Shown: positions 8,983-17,086 of the stretch, in pieces
Layout: every line of letters starts with the position of its first letter
Position numbering within the stretch: the first letter of the stretch is position 1
DNA from: Cyanobacteria bacterium K_DeepCast_35m_m2_023
GTDB taxonomy: Bacteria; Cyanobacteriota; Cyanobacteriia; PCC-6307; Cyanobiaceae
Direction of reading: 5' to 3'
Assembly: GCA_016882345.1 (NCBI GenBank)
Contig: VGQR01000004.1
Location: forward strand, 1-20,686
DNA: 20,686 bases
The notes under the pieces: generated by a model
Seen by the model: the letters and a program-made list of their open reading frames with translations, nothing else
What the model was told of the DNA's origin: nothing
Databases searched by the model: none
Translations under genes and position numbers: made by a program

Positions 8983-9037
8983 ATCAGCGGTTGCATCGGA
9001 TGGCAAAACATCCGTCTGCGCAACCGGTCTGCGCAAG

Positions 9038-9142
9038 GTGAACACCATTGTGGACACCATGGGCAGCGCTTGCATCAAAGGGTTGCTCGAGGGTTTTGGC
9101 GACGATTGTGTCGTGACCATTGAGTGTCCCCAGCTGGGCTGA
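9038..9142 (+). CDS. Possible small ORF, 34 residues, unknown
   Basis: A GTG-initiated frame (9038) runs to TGA at 9140-9142, encoding 34 residues that begin VNTIVDTMG and end VVTIECPQLG; an internal ATG at 9059 is an alternative start. It is the only protein-like sequence I see in the 286 bases between the dehydrogenase and cobO genes, and lies opposite in strand to both. The composition (two Cys, acidic GFGDDC) looks coding, but there is no good ribosome-binding site and no family is recognised. The minus strand of the same stretch also has an open frame, so this may be non-coding. Confidence 0.2.
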   Translation: MNTIVDTMGSACIKGLLEGFGDDCVVTIECPQLG

Positions 9143-9182
9143 GCGGCCTGTTCAGCAGTGGGCGAAACGCCACTTCAGCCCG

Positions 9183-9872
9183 TCAGAACTCAATGCCCTT
9201 CTGGGCCTTCACCCCCTGCTCGCGGAAGGGGTGGCGCACCAGCTTCATCTCGGTGACCAGATCGGCCCGCTCCAGCAGGGCCGGCGGGGCGCCGCGGCCC
9301 GTCAGGGCCACGTGGGTCAGCTCGGGGCGCAGGGCTAACCCCTCAAGCACCTGCTCAACCTCCAGGTAGCCCAGCTTGAGGGCCACGTTGACCTCATCGA
9401 GCACCACCAGCTTGCGGGTCTCGTCGGCCAGGTAGCTGCAGGAGCGCTCCCAGGCCGCTTGCACCAGTGCTCGGTCGCGCGCGCAGTCCTGGGTCTCCCA
9501 GGTGAAGCCCTCCCCCAGGGCGTGCCAGGCCAGGGCGTCACCAAACAGCTCCAGCGCCTTGGCCTCGCCGGGTTGCCACCCCCCCTTGATGAACTGCACC
9601 ACCGCCACCGCCTCGCCATGGCCCAGGGTGCGCAGCACCAGCCCCAGGGCGGCGGTGGTTTTGCCCTTGCCCTCGCCGGTGAACACCAGCACCAGCCCTT
9701 TTTCGAGGTTGCGCTCGCCCACCCGTTGGCGTTGCACCTGCTGGCGCCGTTGCATGCGGGCCTGGTAGGCCGCCTGTTCGCGCTCGGGGGCCAGCGCACC
9801 GCCCGGCCCGATCTCGGCGGCCAGGGCGTCGAGGTCAGCGGCGGCCCCGGCCGGATCGGCGGTGGTGCTCAT
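9183..9872 (-). CDS. cobO: Corrinoid/cob(I)alamin adenosyltransferase CobO/BtuR (as separate start)
   Basis: From the internal ATG at 9872 this gives a 229-residue CobA/CobO/BtuR-type ATP:corrinoid adenosyltransferase. The P-loop G66-E-G-K-G-K71-T-T is at the start of the core, Walker B-like LVVLDE (Asp159-Glu160) with NVALKLGYL follows, and the C-terminus VKAQKGIEF is the family's typical ending. It transfers adenosyl from ATP to the cobalt of the corrin ring in cobalamin synthesis. The first 55 residues (Gln/Arg-rich) are less conserved. The start at 9872 has only a weak CAGG sequence upstream, and the frame is open back into the methyltransferase, so the enzyme may be made as a fusion protein (see the entry at 9183-10568). 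Confidence 0.9.
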   Translation of the reverse strand: MSTTADPAGAAADLDALAAEIGPGGALAPEREQAAYQARMQRRQQVQRQRVGERNLEKGLVLVFTGEGKGKTTAALGLVLRTLGHGEAVAVVQFIKGGWQPGEAKALELFGDALAWHALGEGFTWETQDCARDRALVQAAWERSCSYLADETRKLVVLDEVNVALKLGYLEVEQVLEGLALRPELTHVALTGRGAPPALLERADLVTEMKLVRHPFREQGVKAQKGIEF

Positions 9873-10568
9873 CGGGTACGCCTGTACAGCAAAGTAGCTC
9901 CACTTTGGCGGCGCCGGCTCCCCGGCTGCCGGCTTCTGGGCCAGGAGCCGCTGCAGGGAACCGCCGGCCAGCCGCTGGCGCCGCCGCACCCGCAGCCCCG
10001 CGGCTTCGACCATGGCACCCAGATCGCCGGCCAGAAAGTCCAGTGCCGTCTCGGTTTCAAACAGGGCGCAGAACAGTCGCAGCGGCAGGGCCATGGCGCC
10101 GCGAGCCGGGTGCAGATCCACCACCGCCAGCCAGCCGCCGGGTTGCAGCAGGCGCGCGCAGGTGGCGAGCACGGTCCGGCGCTCCGGTTCGCTGAACTCG
10201 TGCAGGGCCAGGGAGATCTGGATGCCGGCCTGGCTGCCGGCGGGCAGGGGTGGATCGTCGGCCAGGGCTTCGATCCAGCCCACCTCCAGTCCCAGTGCCT
10301 GCGACCGCGCTCGGGCCTGATCGAGGGCCCGCGGCGCCACATCGAGACCGCTGACGTTCAGGCCCCGGCGGGCCAGGGCAATCGCGCCTTCGCCGCCACC
10401 GCAGCACAGATCGAGCACTGGCGCACCGGCTGGCAATTCGGCCGCCAACCAATCGGCTGCCAGGGTCCGCAGCCGTTGCGGGCCACCGACGCTCAGGCTC
10501 GAGGCGGCCGTCACGGTCTCGTAAAACCAGCGGTGGCGGTAGGCCAGGGTGCGCAGCGGGCTGGTCAT
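9183..10568 (-). CDS. SAM-dependent methyltransferase reading in frame into CobO
   Basis: From the ATG at 10568 a single frame of 461 codons has no stop until 9183. Residues 1-212 are a class I methyltransferase: V51-L-D-L-C-C-G-G-G-E is motif I for SAM binding, [14 protein letters not shown] motif [11 protein letters not shown] the acidic/LHEF motif, and [17 protein letters not shown] post-II. Residues 213-232 (with [13 protein letters not shown]) form a linker, and 233-461 are CobO. The methyl acceptor is unknown; an N-terminal [21 protein letters not shown] segment resembles UbiE-like ubiquinone/menaquinone methyltransferases only loosely. The start overlaps the recombinase stop as ATGA, which implies translational coupling. 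It could be a true fusion, or two products using the internal start at 9872, or a lost stop/sequence error. Confidence 0.75.
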   Translation of the reverse strand: MTSPLRTLAYRHRWFYETVTAASSLSVGGPQRLRTLAADWLAAELPAGAPVLDLCCGGGEGAIALARRGLNVSGLDVAPRALDQARARSQALGLEVGWIEALADDPPLPAGSQAGIQISLALHEFSEPERRTVLATCARLLQPGGWLAVVDLHPARGAMALPLRLFCALFETETALDFLAGDLGAMVEAAGLRVRRRQRLAGGSLQRLLAQKPAAGEPAPPKWSYFAVQAYPMSTTADPAGAAADLDALAAEIGPGGALAPEREQAAYQARMQRRQQVQRQRVGERNLEKGLVLVFTGEGKGKTTAALGLVLRTLGHGEAVAVVQFIKGGWQPGEAKALELFGDALAWHALGEGFTWETQDCARDRALVQAAWERSCSYLADETRKLVVLDEVNVALKLGYLEVEQVLEGLALRPELTHVALTGRGAPPALLERADLVTEMKLVRHPFREQGVKAQKGIEF

Positions 10569-11773
10569 GCCGCCGCCTGCCGGGCCAGGGCCGCATCGAC
10601 GGCCTGCTGCTGGTCGCGCCGGGTAATCCAGTGGTGATACGTGCGGGTGTGGATCGCCACCGAGTGCCCCATCATCCGAGCGGCCACCGTATCGGGCAGA
10701 CCGATGTGAATGGTGCGCACCGCCCAAGCGTGGCGCAAGTCGTAGGGCGTGATCGGCAGTCCGTAGCGGCGGAACTGTTCCGCCACGCGCCGGCCCACCT
10801 GCTGCAGGGTGGTGCGGCGCAGGTCGGTGCACACCGGCGGCAGGGCCGCGGGCCCCTCGGCCAGCGTCTCGAGGCCAAAGCGGTCGACCCAGTCGGGCTG
10901 AAAGGGCCACACCTGGTGTTCGCCGGTTTTGCTGGTCGGCAGCACCCGGATCACCCGATCGCCCCCCTGCGCCAGGGCCGACAGATCACAGAAAAATGCC
11001 TCGTGATTGCGCAGCCCGTAGCAGGCCATCAGTCCATACACCAGGCGCCAGCCAGGGTTGGGGATCCCGTCCACCAGCGCCAGGATCTCGCTGTCACTGG
11101 GCAAGCGCCGAAACTGGGCCCGGTGCAATCCGTAGCCCGCTCCGAGCTCGCCCCAGTCAGGTGGCAGCGGCAGCTCCAGGTGGCGCGCCAGGGCCGCCAG
11201 GGCGGTGCTGCATTGGCCCCGGCTACGACTGGCGATGCCATAGCTCTCGAGCACAGCGACCAGCAGCTCGGTCCCCAGGTTCAGGCCGGTCTCGCCCGCG
11301 ATGCGCTGCAGGCGCCGCAGGTAGGGCCCATAGGCGCCGCTCCAGGTGGTGCGGCTGCCGGCGGGGTTGCGCCGCCGGCGCGGGTCCTGAAAAAAAGCGG
11401 TCTCGAAGCTCTCGAGCGCCCGCGCGAGGTCGCTGCAGGGAGCCTTGGCGGCCGCGGTTGCAGCTGCTGCGTTGCCCACGTCGGCCGGGGGGCCGCTCCA
11501 CAGCTGCCAATCAAAGCGCCCGTCCTCGAGCTGGTGCTGCACCAGCAACAGCTGGCGCTGGGCCTGGCGCAAGCCATCGAGGCTGGCCGGCAGCCCCAGG
11601 CTCAGGCGCTGCACCCGCAGGGTGCTGGGATCGTCGCGGCTGGGCAGGGGCCCACGCAGCCCCAGGCGGCTGCCGCGGCGCTCGAGGCGCAGACGGATGC
11701 CGGCGGCCGCCAGGGTGGCGTTGTGAAGGCCGAGCTGCTGCTCAAGGTCGGGGTCCAAGGGCTCGCTGGGCAT
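10565..11773 (-). CDS. Tyrosine recombinase / phage-type integrase
   Basis: A 402-residue tyrosine recombinase. The C-terminal catalytic domain has Arg255 in [11 protein letters not shown], Lys282 in PTSKTGE, box [14 protein letters not shown] with Tyr344 where XerC/D have His, Arg347 and His348, His370 in RMMGHS, and the nucleophile Tyr379 in HTRTYHHWI. It therefore looks catalytically competent for DNA strand exchange. The N-terminal ~220 residues show a core-binding region (about 110-215) and a variable head. No att repeats, tRNA, excisionase or phage genes lie nearby, so it looks like a resident chromosomal gene. The ATG at 11773 is preferred, with GGGG 8 bases upstream; a GTG at 11842 is possible. 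Its stop overlaps the next gene start by 4 bases. Confidence 0.9.
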   Translation of the reverse strand: MPSEPLDPDLEQQLGLHNATLAAAGIRLRLERRGSRLGLRGPLPSRDDPSTLRVQRLSLGLPASLDGLRQAQRQLLLVQHQLEDGRFDWQLWSGPPADVGNAAAATAAAKAPCSDLARALESFETAFFQDPRRRRNPAGSRTTWSGAYGPYLRRLQRIAGETGLNLGTELLVAVLESYGIASRSRGQCSTALAALARHLELPLPPDWGELGAGYGLHRAQFRRLPSDSEILALVDGIPNPGWRLVYGLMACYGLRNHEAFFCDLSALAQGGDRVIRVLPTSKTGEHQVWPFQPDWVDRFGLETLAEGPAALPPVCTDLRRTTLQQVGRRVAEQFRRYGLPITPYDLRHAWAVRTIHIGLPDTVAARMMGHSVAIHTRTYHHWITRRDQQQAVDAALARQAAA

Positions 11774-11835
11774 CGGTGCCCCGTGCACGGCGGCGGCGGA
11801 CCCGAAGGTATCGCTCGCCTGCGAAGCCGGCCACA

Positions 11836-11859
11836 GGTGCACCGGCAGCGTTACGCTGC
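11836..11859. promoter_or_regulatory. Palindromes between recombinase and hemH
   Basis: In the 114-base divergent gap are a perfect 8-bp palindrome GGTGCACC (11836-11843) and, one base later, an inverted repeat GCAGCG-TTA-CGCTGC (11845-11859) with 6-bp arms. The latter ends 28 bases before the hemH ATG. They could be an operator for the divergent genes or a hemH leader hairpin. No known regulator consensus was recognised, and no convincing -35/-10 pair was identified. Confidence 0.35.
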
Positions 11860-11887
11860 GCCCTTCTGTTTGGGCGGCATCGCGGGC

Positions 11888-13063
11888 ATGGCCAAAGTTG
11901 GCGTGCTGCTGTTGAACCTGGGTGGTCCTGAGCGCATCCAGGACGTCGGCCCGTTTCTGTACAACCTGTTCTCCGATCCGGAGATCATTCGGCTCCCCAA
12001 CCCGGCTCTGCAGAAGCCGCTGGCCTGGTTGATCAGCAGCCTGCGGGCGGGCAAGTCGCAGGAGGCCTACCGCTCGATCGGCGGCGGCTCACCGCTGCGG
12101 CGCATCACCGAGCAGCAGGCCCGTGAGCTGCAGAGCACCCTGCGCAGTCGGGGCATTGAGGCCACCAGTTACGTGGCCATGCGCTACTGGCATCCGTTCA
12201 CCGAATCGGCCGTGGCCGACACCAAGGCCGATGGGGTGGATGAGGTGGTGGTGCTGCCGCTGTACCCGCATTTTTCGATCAGCACCAGCGGCTCGAGCTT
12301 TCGTGAGCTCAAGCGCCTGCGCCAGGCGGATTCCGCCTTTGACAGGCTGCCCTTGCGCTGCATTCGCAGTTATTACGACCATCCCGGCTACATCGACGCG
12401 ATGGCCCACCTGATCGCCCGCGAGGTCGAGGCCTGTCCCGATCCGGCGGCCGCCCATGTGTTCTTCAGTGCCCACGGCGTGCCCAAGAGCTACGTCGAAG
12501 AAGCGGGGGATCCCTATCAACGGGAAATTGAAACCTGCGCCACCTTGATCATGCGGCGCCTGGCCGAGTTGGTGGGCCATGGCAACCCTTACACCCTGGC
12601 CTATCAGAGCCGGGTCGGGCCAGTCGAGTGGTTGCGCCCCTACACCGATGACGCCCTGCACGAGCTCGGGGCCAGCGGTGTCAAGGACCTGGTGGTGGTG
12701 CCGATCAGCTTTGTGAGCGAGCACATCGAAACGCTCGAGGAGATCGATATCGAGTACCGCGAGATCGCCACCGAGTCGGGCATCAGCAACTTCAGGCGCG
12801 TCCCCGCCCTCGATACCGACCCAACCTTCATCAGCGGCCTCGCTGACCTGGTGCAGGAGGCTATGGCTGGTCCTGAGGTCAATCTTGATCAGGCCGCATC
12901 CCTGCCCACCAAGGTCAAGCTCTACCCACAAGACAAGTGGGCCTGGGGCTGGAACAACAGCTCCGAGGTCTGGAATGGGCGCTTGGCGATGCTTGGTTTT
13001 TCCGCTTTTCTGTTGGAGCTGATCAGCGGCCGTGGACCGCTCCATGCCCTGGGTCTGCTCTGA
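11888..13063 (+). CDS. hemH: Ferrochelatase with C-terminal chlorophyll a/b-binding domain
   Basis: A 391-residue protein. Residues 1 to about 320 are ferrochelatase, which inserts Fe2+ into protoporphyrin IX at the branch between haem and chlorophyll synthesis: [12 protein letters not shown] start, [43 protein letters not shown] with the metal-site histidine His196, [16 protein letters not shown], and [17 protein letters not shown] containing the acidic cluster. After a linker (about 321-343) a TM helix (about 344-391) carries [12 protein letters not shown], the ExxxNGRxAM-type chlorophyll-binding motif of the LHC/HLIP superfamily. This CAB extension is the hallmark of cyanobacterial and plastid type II ferrochelatase and places the enzyme in membranes. 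The ATG at 11888 sits directly before the conserved N-terminus. The end overlaps the peptidase gene. Confidence 0.96.
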   Translation: MAKVGVLLLNLGGPERIQDVGPFLYNLFSDPEIIRLPNPALQKPLAWLISSLRAGKSQEAYRSIGGGSPLRRITEQQARELQSTLRSRGIEATSYVAMRYWHPFTESAVADTKADGVDEVVVLPLYPHFSISTSGSSFRELKRLRQADSAFDRLPLRCIRSYYDHPGYIDAMAHLIAREVEACPDPAAAHVFFSAHGVPKSYVEEAGDPYQREIETCATLIMRRLAELVGHGNPYTLAYQSRVGPVEWLRPYTDDALHELGASGVKDLVVVPISFVSEHIETLEEIDIEYREIATESGISNFRRVPALDTDPTFISGLADLVQEAMAGPEVNLDQAASLPTKVKLYPQDKWAWGWNNSSEVWNGRLAMLGFSAFLLELISGRGPLHALGLL

Positions 13064-13667
13064 TCGAACGTTGGCTCGGCCTGGCTGGCGTCGCCGCCGG
13101 GTCGTGCTGCTGGCGGCGGCTCTGGCCCCGCTGCTGATCACCCCGACCGCCGGCGATGCCCAGGCCACCAGCCGCTGGCGCCTGGGCGTGTTTCCGGTGG
13201 CCGGTTTTTTGGCCTACACCAGCCATTACGGCACGCGCATCGGTCCGGGAGGCAGCGTCGAACCCCACCATGGTCTGGACATCGCCGCGCCGTTGGGCTC
13301 GCCGATCCACAGCTGGTGGGGTGGGGTCGTGCAGCAGGTGATCAACGATGGATCCTGCGGTCTGGGGCTGGTGATCCGCTCCGGCGCCTACGAACACATC
13401 TACTGCCATCTCGGCGGCAGCCTTTGGCAAGGCGGGTACCGCAGTGGCCCCGTGGCGTTGCAGGTCGGCCAGGCGGTGCGCACCGGCCAGTTGATCGGCC
13501 ATGTTGGCCTCACGGGGCGCACCACGGGGCCCCATCTGCATTGGGGGGTGCGCCACAGCGGGCAATGGCTCGACCCCGCCCGGGTGCTGCGGGCCATGGC
13601 TGCCAGCCGCCGAAGCCTTGGCTGGGCACCAAAACGCCTATCGCCGCCTAGGGTTAGGGGCATCTGA
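13044..13667 (+). CDS. M23/LytM family metallopeptidase, secreted
   Basis: A 207-residue protein: basic N-terminus (RRRR), hydrophobic signal segment (about 20-36, [18 protein letters not shown]) and an M23 domain from about residue 50. The zinc-site motifs are complete: HHGLD (His75, Asp79), YEHIYCHL (His122) and GPHLHWGVR (His164, His166). M23 enzymes cut peptidoglycan cross-bridges outside the cytoplasm, so it fits a cell-wall remodelling role. The start is uncertain: ATG at 13044 (overlapping hemH by 20 bases), GTG at 13032, or TTG at 13071 just after the hemH stop, which would give a neat short signal peptide. No ribosome-binding site decides this. It is probably translated from the hemH transcript. 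Confidence 0.9.
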   Translation: MPWVCSDRTLARPGWRRRRVVLLAAALAPLLITPTAGDAQATSRWRLGVFPVAGFLAYTSHYGTRIGPGGSVEPHHGLDIAAPLGSPIHSWWGGVVQQVINDGSCGLGLVIRSGAYEHIYCHLGGSLWQGGYRSGPVALQVGQAVRTGQLIGHVGLTGRTTGPHLHWGVRHSGQWLDPARVLRAMAASRRSLGWAPKRLSPPRVRGI

Positions 13668-13698
13668 TTGCGGTCAGTTTCCCTGGCCTGCTGCAGCC

Positions 13699-15567
13699 GT
13701 GACGCTCACGCCTCTCACCCCTGCGCTCTCCAGCGAGTCCCAGGCCAGTGCTCCGTCCCAGGCCCCGATGCGGGTCAAAGGGGCCTATGCCCTCATGGAC
13801 GCCCTGCACCGCCATGGCGTTGAGGTTGTCTTCGGCTATCCAGGCGGGGCGATCCTGCCGATCTACGACGCCCTCCATCAGGCCGAAGCCCGCGGCTGGC
13901 TCAGGCACATCTTGGTGCGCCATGAACAGGGCGGAACCCACGCCGCCGACGCCTATGCCCGCTCCACCGGCAAGGTAGGGGTGTGCTTCGGCACGTCGGG
14001 TCCCGGCGCCACCAACCTGGTGACCGGCATCGCCACCGCCCAGATGGATTCGGTGCCCATGGTGGTGATCACCGGTCAGGTGCCACGGGCGGCCATCGGC
14101 ACCGACGCCTTCCAGGAGACCGACATCTTCGGCATCACCCTGCCGATCGTGAAGCACTCCTGGGTGGTGCGCGACCCCCGCGACATCGGCCGCATTGTGG
14201 CCGAGGCGTTTTTGATCGCGGCCAGGGGCCGGCCGGGTCCGGTATTGATCGATGTGCCCAAGGACGTGGGCACCGAAGAATTCGATTACCTGCCCGTCGA
14301 GCCAGGCACGGTCAAACCGGCCGGCTTTCGTTTGCCCCCCCAGCCCAAGGACCAGGCGATCGATGCGGCCCTCGAGCTGATTCGTCAGGCCCGTCGCCCC
14401 CTGTTGTACGTGGGTGGTGGGGCGATCAGCAGCGCTGCCCATGCCCAGGTGCTGCAGCTGGCCGAGCGTTTCAAGCTGCCGGTCACCACCACGTTGATGG
14501 GCAAGGGGGCCTTTGACGAGAACCATCCGCTGTCGGTGGGCATGCTCGGCATGCACGGCACGGCTTATGCCAATTTCGCTGTCACCGAGTGCGATCTGTT
14601 GATCGCCACCGGCGCCCGCTTTGATGACCGCGTCACCGGTCGTCTCGATGGCTTCGCCCCTCGGGCTCAGGTGATCCACATCGACATCGACGCGGCCGAG
14701 ATGGGCAAGACCCGCCATCCGGACGTGCCGGTCGTTGCCGATGTGCGCGCTGCCCTGGAACGCCTGTTGCAGCGTTCGGTTGGCGAAGACTCCCAGGGGC
14801 GCACCGAGGCCTGGCTGGCACGCATCGCTTCCTGGACGCAGAACTATCACCTCGTGGTGCCCACACCCGAGGGTGAGATCGCACCCCAGGAAGTGGTCAT
14901 CGCCCTGCGTGATCTCGCCCCGCACGCCTTCTACACCACCGATGTGGGTCAGCACCAGATGTGGGCGGCCCAGTACCTGCGCAACGGACCCCGCCGCTGG
15001 ATCAGCAGCGCTGGCCTCGGCACCATGGGGTTCGGCATGCCGGCGGCCATGGGTGTGCAGATGGCCCACCCCGCCGAGCAGGTGATCTGCGTCGCCGGTG
15101 ATGCCTCCATCCTGATGAACATCCAGGAGCTCGGCACCCTCAGTCAGTACAACCTGCCGGTCAAGGTGGTGGTGCTCAACAACGGCTGGCAGGGCATGGT
15201 GCGCCAGTGGCAAGAGAGTTTCTACGAAGAGCGCTACAGCGCCTCCGAGATGACTGGTGGGATGCCTGATTTCGTCGCCCTGGCCGAGGCCTTTGGCGTG
15301 CGTGGCATCCAGATCAGCGAGCGCAGCCAGCTGCTGGAGCGCCTGACCGCGGCCCTGGCCCATCCGGGCCCGGCCTTCATCGATGTGCGGGTCCGTCGGA
15401 ACGAGAACTGTTACCCAATGGTTCCCCCCGGCGCGAGCAATGCCCAGATGGTCGGGTTGCCGAGCCACCCCGAACTGGCCATTGACACCAGCCGCCAGTG
15501 CAACAGCTGCGGGTCCACCACCGCCAGCTCGCACCTGTTCTGCCCCAGCTGCGGCGCCCGGCTTTGA
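13699..15567 (+). CDS. ilvB: Acetolactate synthase large subunit with zinc-ribbon tail
   Basis: A 622-residue ThDP enzyme making acetolactate/acetohydroxybutyrate, the first common step of branched-chain amino acid synthesis. Domains in order: N-terminal pyrimidine-binding domain with catalytic Glu76 in [15 protein letters not shown], central domain binding FAD, and C-terminal pyrophosphate-binding domain with G467-D-A469 to Asn474 ([15 protein letters not shown]) and [14 protein letters not shown]. After the normal end near [13 protein letters not shown] comes an added tail with C601-x2-C604-x10-C615-x2-C618, a Cys4 zinc-ribbon pattern ending SCGARL. The GTG at 13699 gives a Ser/Pro-rich leader; ATG at 13768 ([13 protein letters not shown]) is the alternative start near the conserved domain. 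The regulatory small subunit is not in the window. Confidence 0.95.
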   Translation: MTLTPLTPALSSESQASAPSQAPMRVKGAYALMDALHRHGVEVVFGYPGGAILPIYDALHQAEARGWLRHILVRHEQGGTHAADAYARSTGKVGVCFGTSGPGATNLVTGIATAQMDSVPMVVITGQVPRAAIGTDAFQETDIFGITLPIVKHSWVVRDPRDIGRIVAEAFLIAARGRPGPVLIDVPKDVGTEEFDYLPVEPGTVKPAGFRLPPQPKDQAIDAALELIRQARRPLLYVGGGAISSAAHAQVLQLAERFKLPVTTTLMGKGAFDENHPLSVGMLGMHGTAYANFAVTECDLLIATGARFDDRVTGRLDGFAPRAQVIHIDIDAAEMGKTRHPDVPVVADVRAALERLLQRSVGEDSQGRTEAWLARIASWTQNYHLVVPTPEGEIAPQEVVIALRDLAPHAFYTTDVGQHQMWAAQYLRNGPRRWISSAGLGTMGFGMPAAMGVQMAHPAEQVICVAGDASILMNIQELGTLSQYNLPVKVVVLNNGWQGMVRQWQESFYEERYSASEMTGGMPDFVALAEAFGVRGIQISERSQLLERLTAALAHPGPAFIDVRVRRNENCYPMVPPGASNAQMVGLPSHPELAIDTSRQCNSCGSTTASSHLFCPSCGARL

Positions 15568-15596
15568 GCTTGAGAGACGGGATCGCCGCCAGCGTT

Positions 15597-15965
15597 GTGT
15601 GCCGCCGCATCCTGCAGCTGGCCCTGGCCATTGGCTTGGTGTTGTCGCTGCCGGTGCTGCCGGCTGTTGCCGCCGAGGTGCTGCAGGTGCGCAGTGCCAC
15701 CCTGCTGCAGGTGGGCGACCAAAACCGCACGTACACCATCAGCCTGGCTTGCCTTGATCTGAGTCCTGAGCAGTCGATGGCTGCGACCGATTGGCTGCGC
15801 CGCGACCTACCGCGCCGCACCCGGGTCAACTTCAAGCCCCAGGGCAGCAGCAATGGCCAGCTGCTGGCCCAGGTCGTTCGTCTGGATCGGGGCAGCGACG
15901 TGGCCAGCGATCTGGCCGCCGCCGGCTTTGGCCAGCTCGAACCTGGCTGCTCGGCATCAGCGTGA
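15597..15965 (+). CDS. Small exported protein with SNase-like (OB) fold, degenerate
   Basis: Following ilvB, this frame encodes a signal peptide (CRRILQLALAIGLVLSLPVLPAVAA, likely cleavage after AVA or AVAA) and a mature part of about 100 residues. The mature part resembles the first half of thermonuclease/SNase domains: VLQVRSATLLQVGDQNRTYTISLACLDLSPEQSMA is like the V-x-DGDTL ... VRLxGIDxPE pattern, followed by an alpha segment DWLRRDLPRRTRVNF. The catalytic Arg/Asp/Glu residues of active nucleases are not recognisable, so it is probably not a nuclease. Start choice is uncertain: GTG 15597 suits the signal peptide, while TTG 15570 or 15564 would lie at the ilvB stop. It overlaps the next gene by 4 bases (GTGA). 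Confidence 0.7.
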   Translation: MCRRILQLALAIGLVLSLPVLPAVAAEVLQVRSATLLQVGDQNRTYTISLACLDLSPEQSMAATDWLRRDLPRRTRVNFKPQGSSNGQLLAQVVRLDRGSDVASDLAAAGFGQLEPGCSASA

Positions 15966-16156
15966 GCCTCAATCGCACGGCCAAAGGCATCGTGTTGGTG
16001 CCCTCGTTGCTCCTGGGCGGGGCGTTTTTGGCTGCTGCGGTCTGGGCCGACGGCCCTGCTGCGGCCAATCGCACCCTCGCCCTGGTCTTGGGTGGGGTGC
16101 TGATGGCCGCGGGATTGTTGGCCCAGTTGTTGCCTGAATCGAACGATCAGGGCTGA
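15962..16156 (+). CDS. Small two-TM membrane protein (DUF3188-like)
   Basis: A 64-residue protein from a GTG that overlaps the previous stop (GTGA). Two hydrophobic helices (about 10-28, IVLVPSLLLGGAFLAAAVW, and 38-57, LALVLGGVLMAAGLLAQLL) are joined by a short Asp/Ala-rich loop, and the end is polar (PESNDQG). Size and two-helix layout fit the small cyanobacterial family DUF3188; that family name is from memory and not checked. The function is unknown. Tight coupling to the SNase-like gene suggests a linked role at the membrane. Confidence 0.65.
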   Translation: MSLNRTAKGIVLVPSLLLGGAFLAAAVWADGPAAANRTLALVLGGVLMAAGLLAQLLPESNDQG

Positions 16157-16180
16157 CTGATCGGATCAGGGCTCAGGGCT
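16145..16180. repeat. Short direct repeats spanning convergent gene ends
   Basis: GATCAGGGCT occurs at 16145-16154 and again at 16164-16173, followed by a partial CAGGGCT (16174-16180). The copies overlap the last codons of the small membrane protein gene on the plus strand and of the tic22 gene on the minus strand. CTGAT / ATCAG (16157-16161 with 16165-16169) could form a small stem with a 3-base loop, too weak to call a terminator. Confidence 0.6.
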
Positions 16181-16976
16181 TTGGGGCCGGCGCAGGGGCC
16201 GGGGCGCTACCTGCAGCTGGTGTCTGTTGCTGCTGGCGCTGCTGTTCCTGCACCAGGGCAAAGTAGTCCGGCGTGGGGAAAAACACGAACACATCTTCCT
16301 TGGCTTTGACGATTTCGCGCACGGCGGCTGTGAGGTCCGCGGCCTGGGGCACCAACTTGTTGGCGTCGGGGATAGCCGACAAGGCTTTCTGCAGGTCGTC
16401 GTAGCGGAAGAAAAACACGCCGCGCTGTCCCTGGGGTGTATTGATCGTCAGGAATGGGCGGGTGAAGAACACAGGGGTGTTCAGACCCTCTTGGATCTGC
16501 TTGTCGGTCACCCCTTGCTTGTTCAAGATTGCCGCCGCCTCTTTCAGATCCACGGGACGAGGCACCACCGGGGCGATCAGGGTGCGGCCGTCCTTGAGCT
16601 GTTTGTTGAGTTCCTGCACTTTGTCGTTGGCGACATTGAGGGGAATCGGCAGCACACGGGCCTTGAGTTGTGCATTGGCCTTGTTGAAATTCGCCAGTTC
16701 GGTTTCGGCCATCTTCCGATCCAGATACATGGGCAGGATCAGGGTTTTGTCGCGGGGGATCGGCAGTGGCACCCCTTGATCATTGGTCAGCACAAACACC
16801 GGGATCACGGCGAGTTTCTCGATCGCCTGGGCCTCGGGGATCGCCAGAGCCGCCGCCGGCGACAACACGATCGGTGCAGCGCAGAGCAGGGGAAGGCTTG
16901 CCAGCAGGGTTGCGCGTGCTGCCGGAAGGGTGCGACGCAGGGACCATCCAAGTCCTGCAAGGGTGCGACGAATCAA
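16173..16976 (-). CDS. Tic22-family protein
   Basis: A 267-residue protein with a long signal peptide (basic start, RRTLPAARATLLASLPLLCAAPIVLSPAAALA, likely cleavage near residue 45). The mature part has the Tic22 pattern of repeated VIPVFVLTNDQGVPL- and TPVFFTRPFLTI-like strands separated by helices with charged residues: KLAVIPVFVLTND..., MYLDRKMAETELANF, VFFFRYDDLQKAL, DVFVFFPTPDYFALVQE. The C-terminal tail is Gln/Ala/Pro-rich. In cyanobacteria Tic22 is a periplasmic/thylakoid-lumen protein involved in outer-membrane biogenesis and related to the chloroplast import component. The start appears to be TTG at 16976; no in-frame ATG precedes the signal peptide and the ribosome-binding site is unclear. 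It is divergent from the PEP synthase gene. Confidence 0.88.
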   Translation of the reverse strand: MIRRTLAGLGWSLRRTLPAARATLLASLPLLCAAPIVLSPAAALAIPEAQAIEKLAVIPVFVLTNDQGVPLPIPRDKTLILPMYLDRKMAETELANFNKANAQLKARVLPIPLNVANDKVQELNKQLKDGRTLIAPVVPRPVDLKEAAAILNKQGVTDKQIQEGLNTPVFFTRPFLTINTPQGQRGVFFFRYDDLQKALSAIPDANKLVPQAADLTAAVREIVKAKEDVFVFFPTPDYFALVQEQQRQQQQTPAAGSAPAPAPAPKP

Positions 16977-17086
16977 CAGAAGAGATGCAGCAGCTTCAGC
17001 CTAAGCAGGTGCACCGGTGAACACCAGCGACCGCTGACCGCTCGTGAGCTCGTCACAGTGGCACCAGCGCCGTGTCTGAGGCCTGC

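Noticed and set aside
9880..9891. Possible NtcA-type site upstream of the internal cobO start
   Set aside because: GTA and TAC are present but the spacing is 6, not the required 8 bases, and no matching -10 element was seen.
10565..11773. Integrase as evidence of a prophage or genomic island
   Set aside because: No phage genes, att direct repeats, tRNA or composition change around it; flanks are housekeeping genes.
10631..11887. Long in-frame extension upstream of hemH
   Set aside because: It is antisense to the recombinase and has no family likeness; hemH homologues begin at [13 protein letters not shown] (11888).
13654..15534. 626-codon minus-strand frame opposite ilvB
   Set aside because: Composition rich in Gly/His/Gln/Asp with no motif; the plus strand is unmistakable acetolactate synthase.
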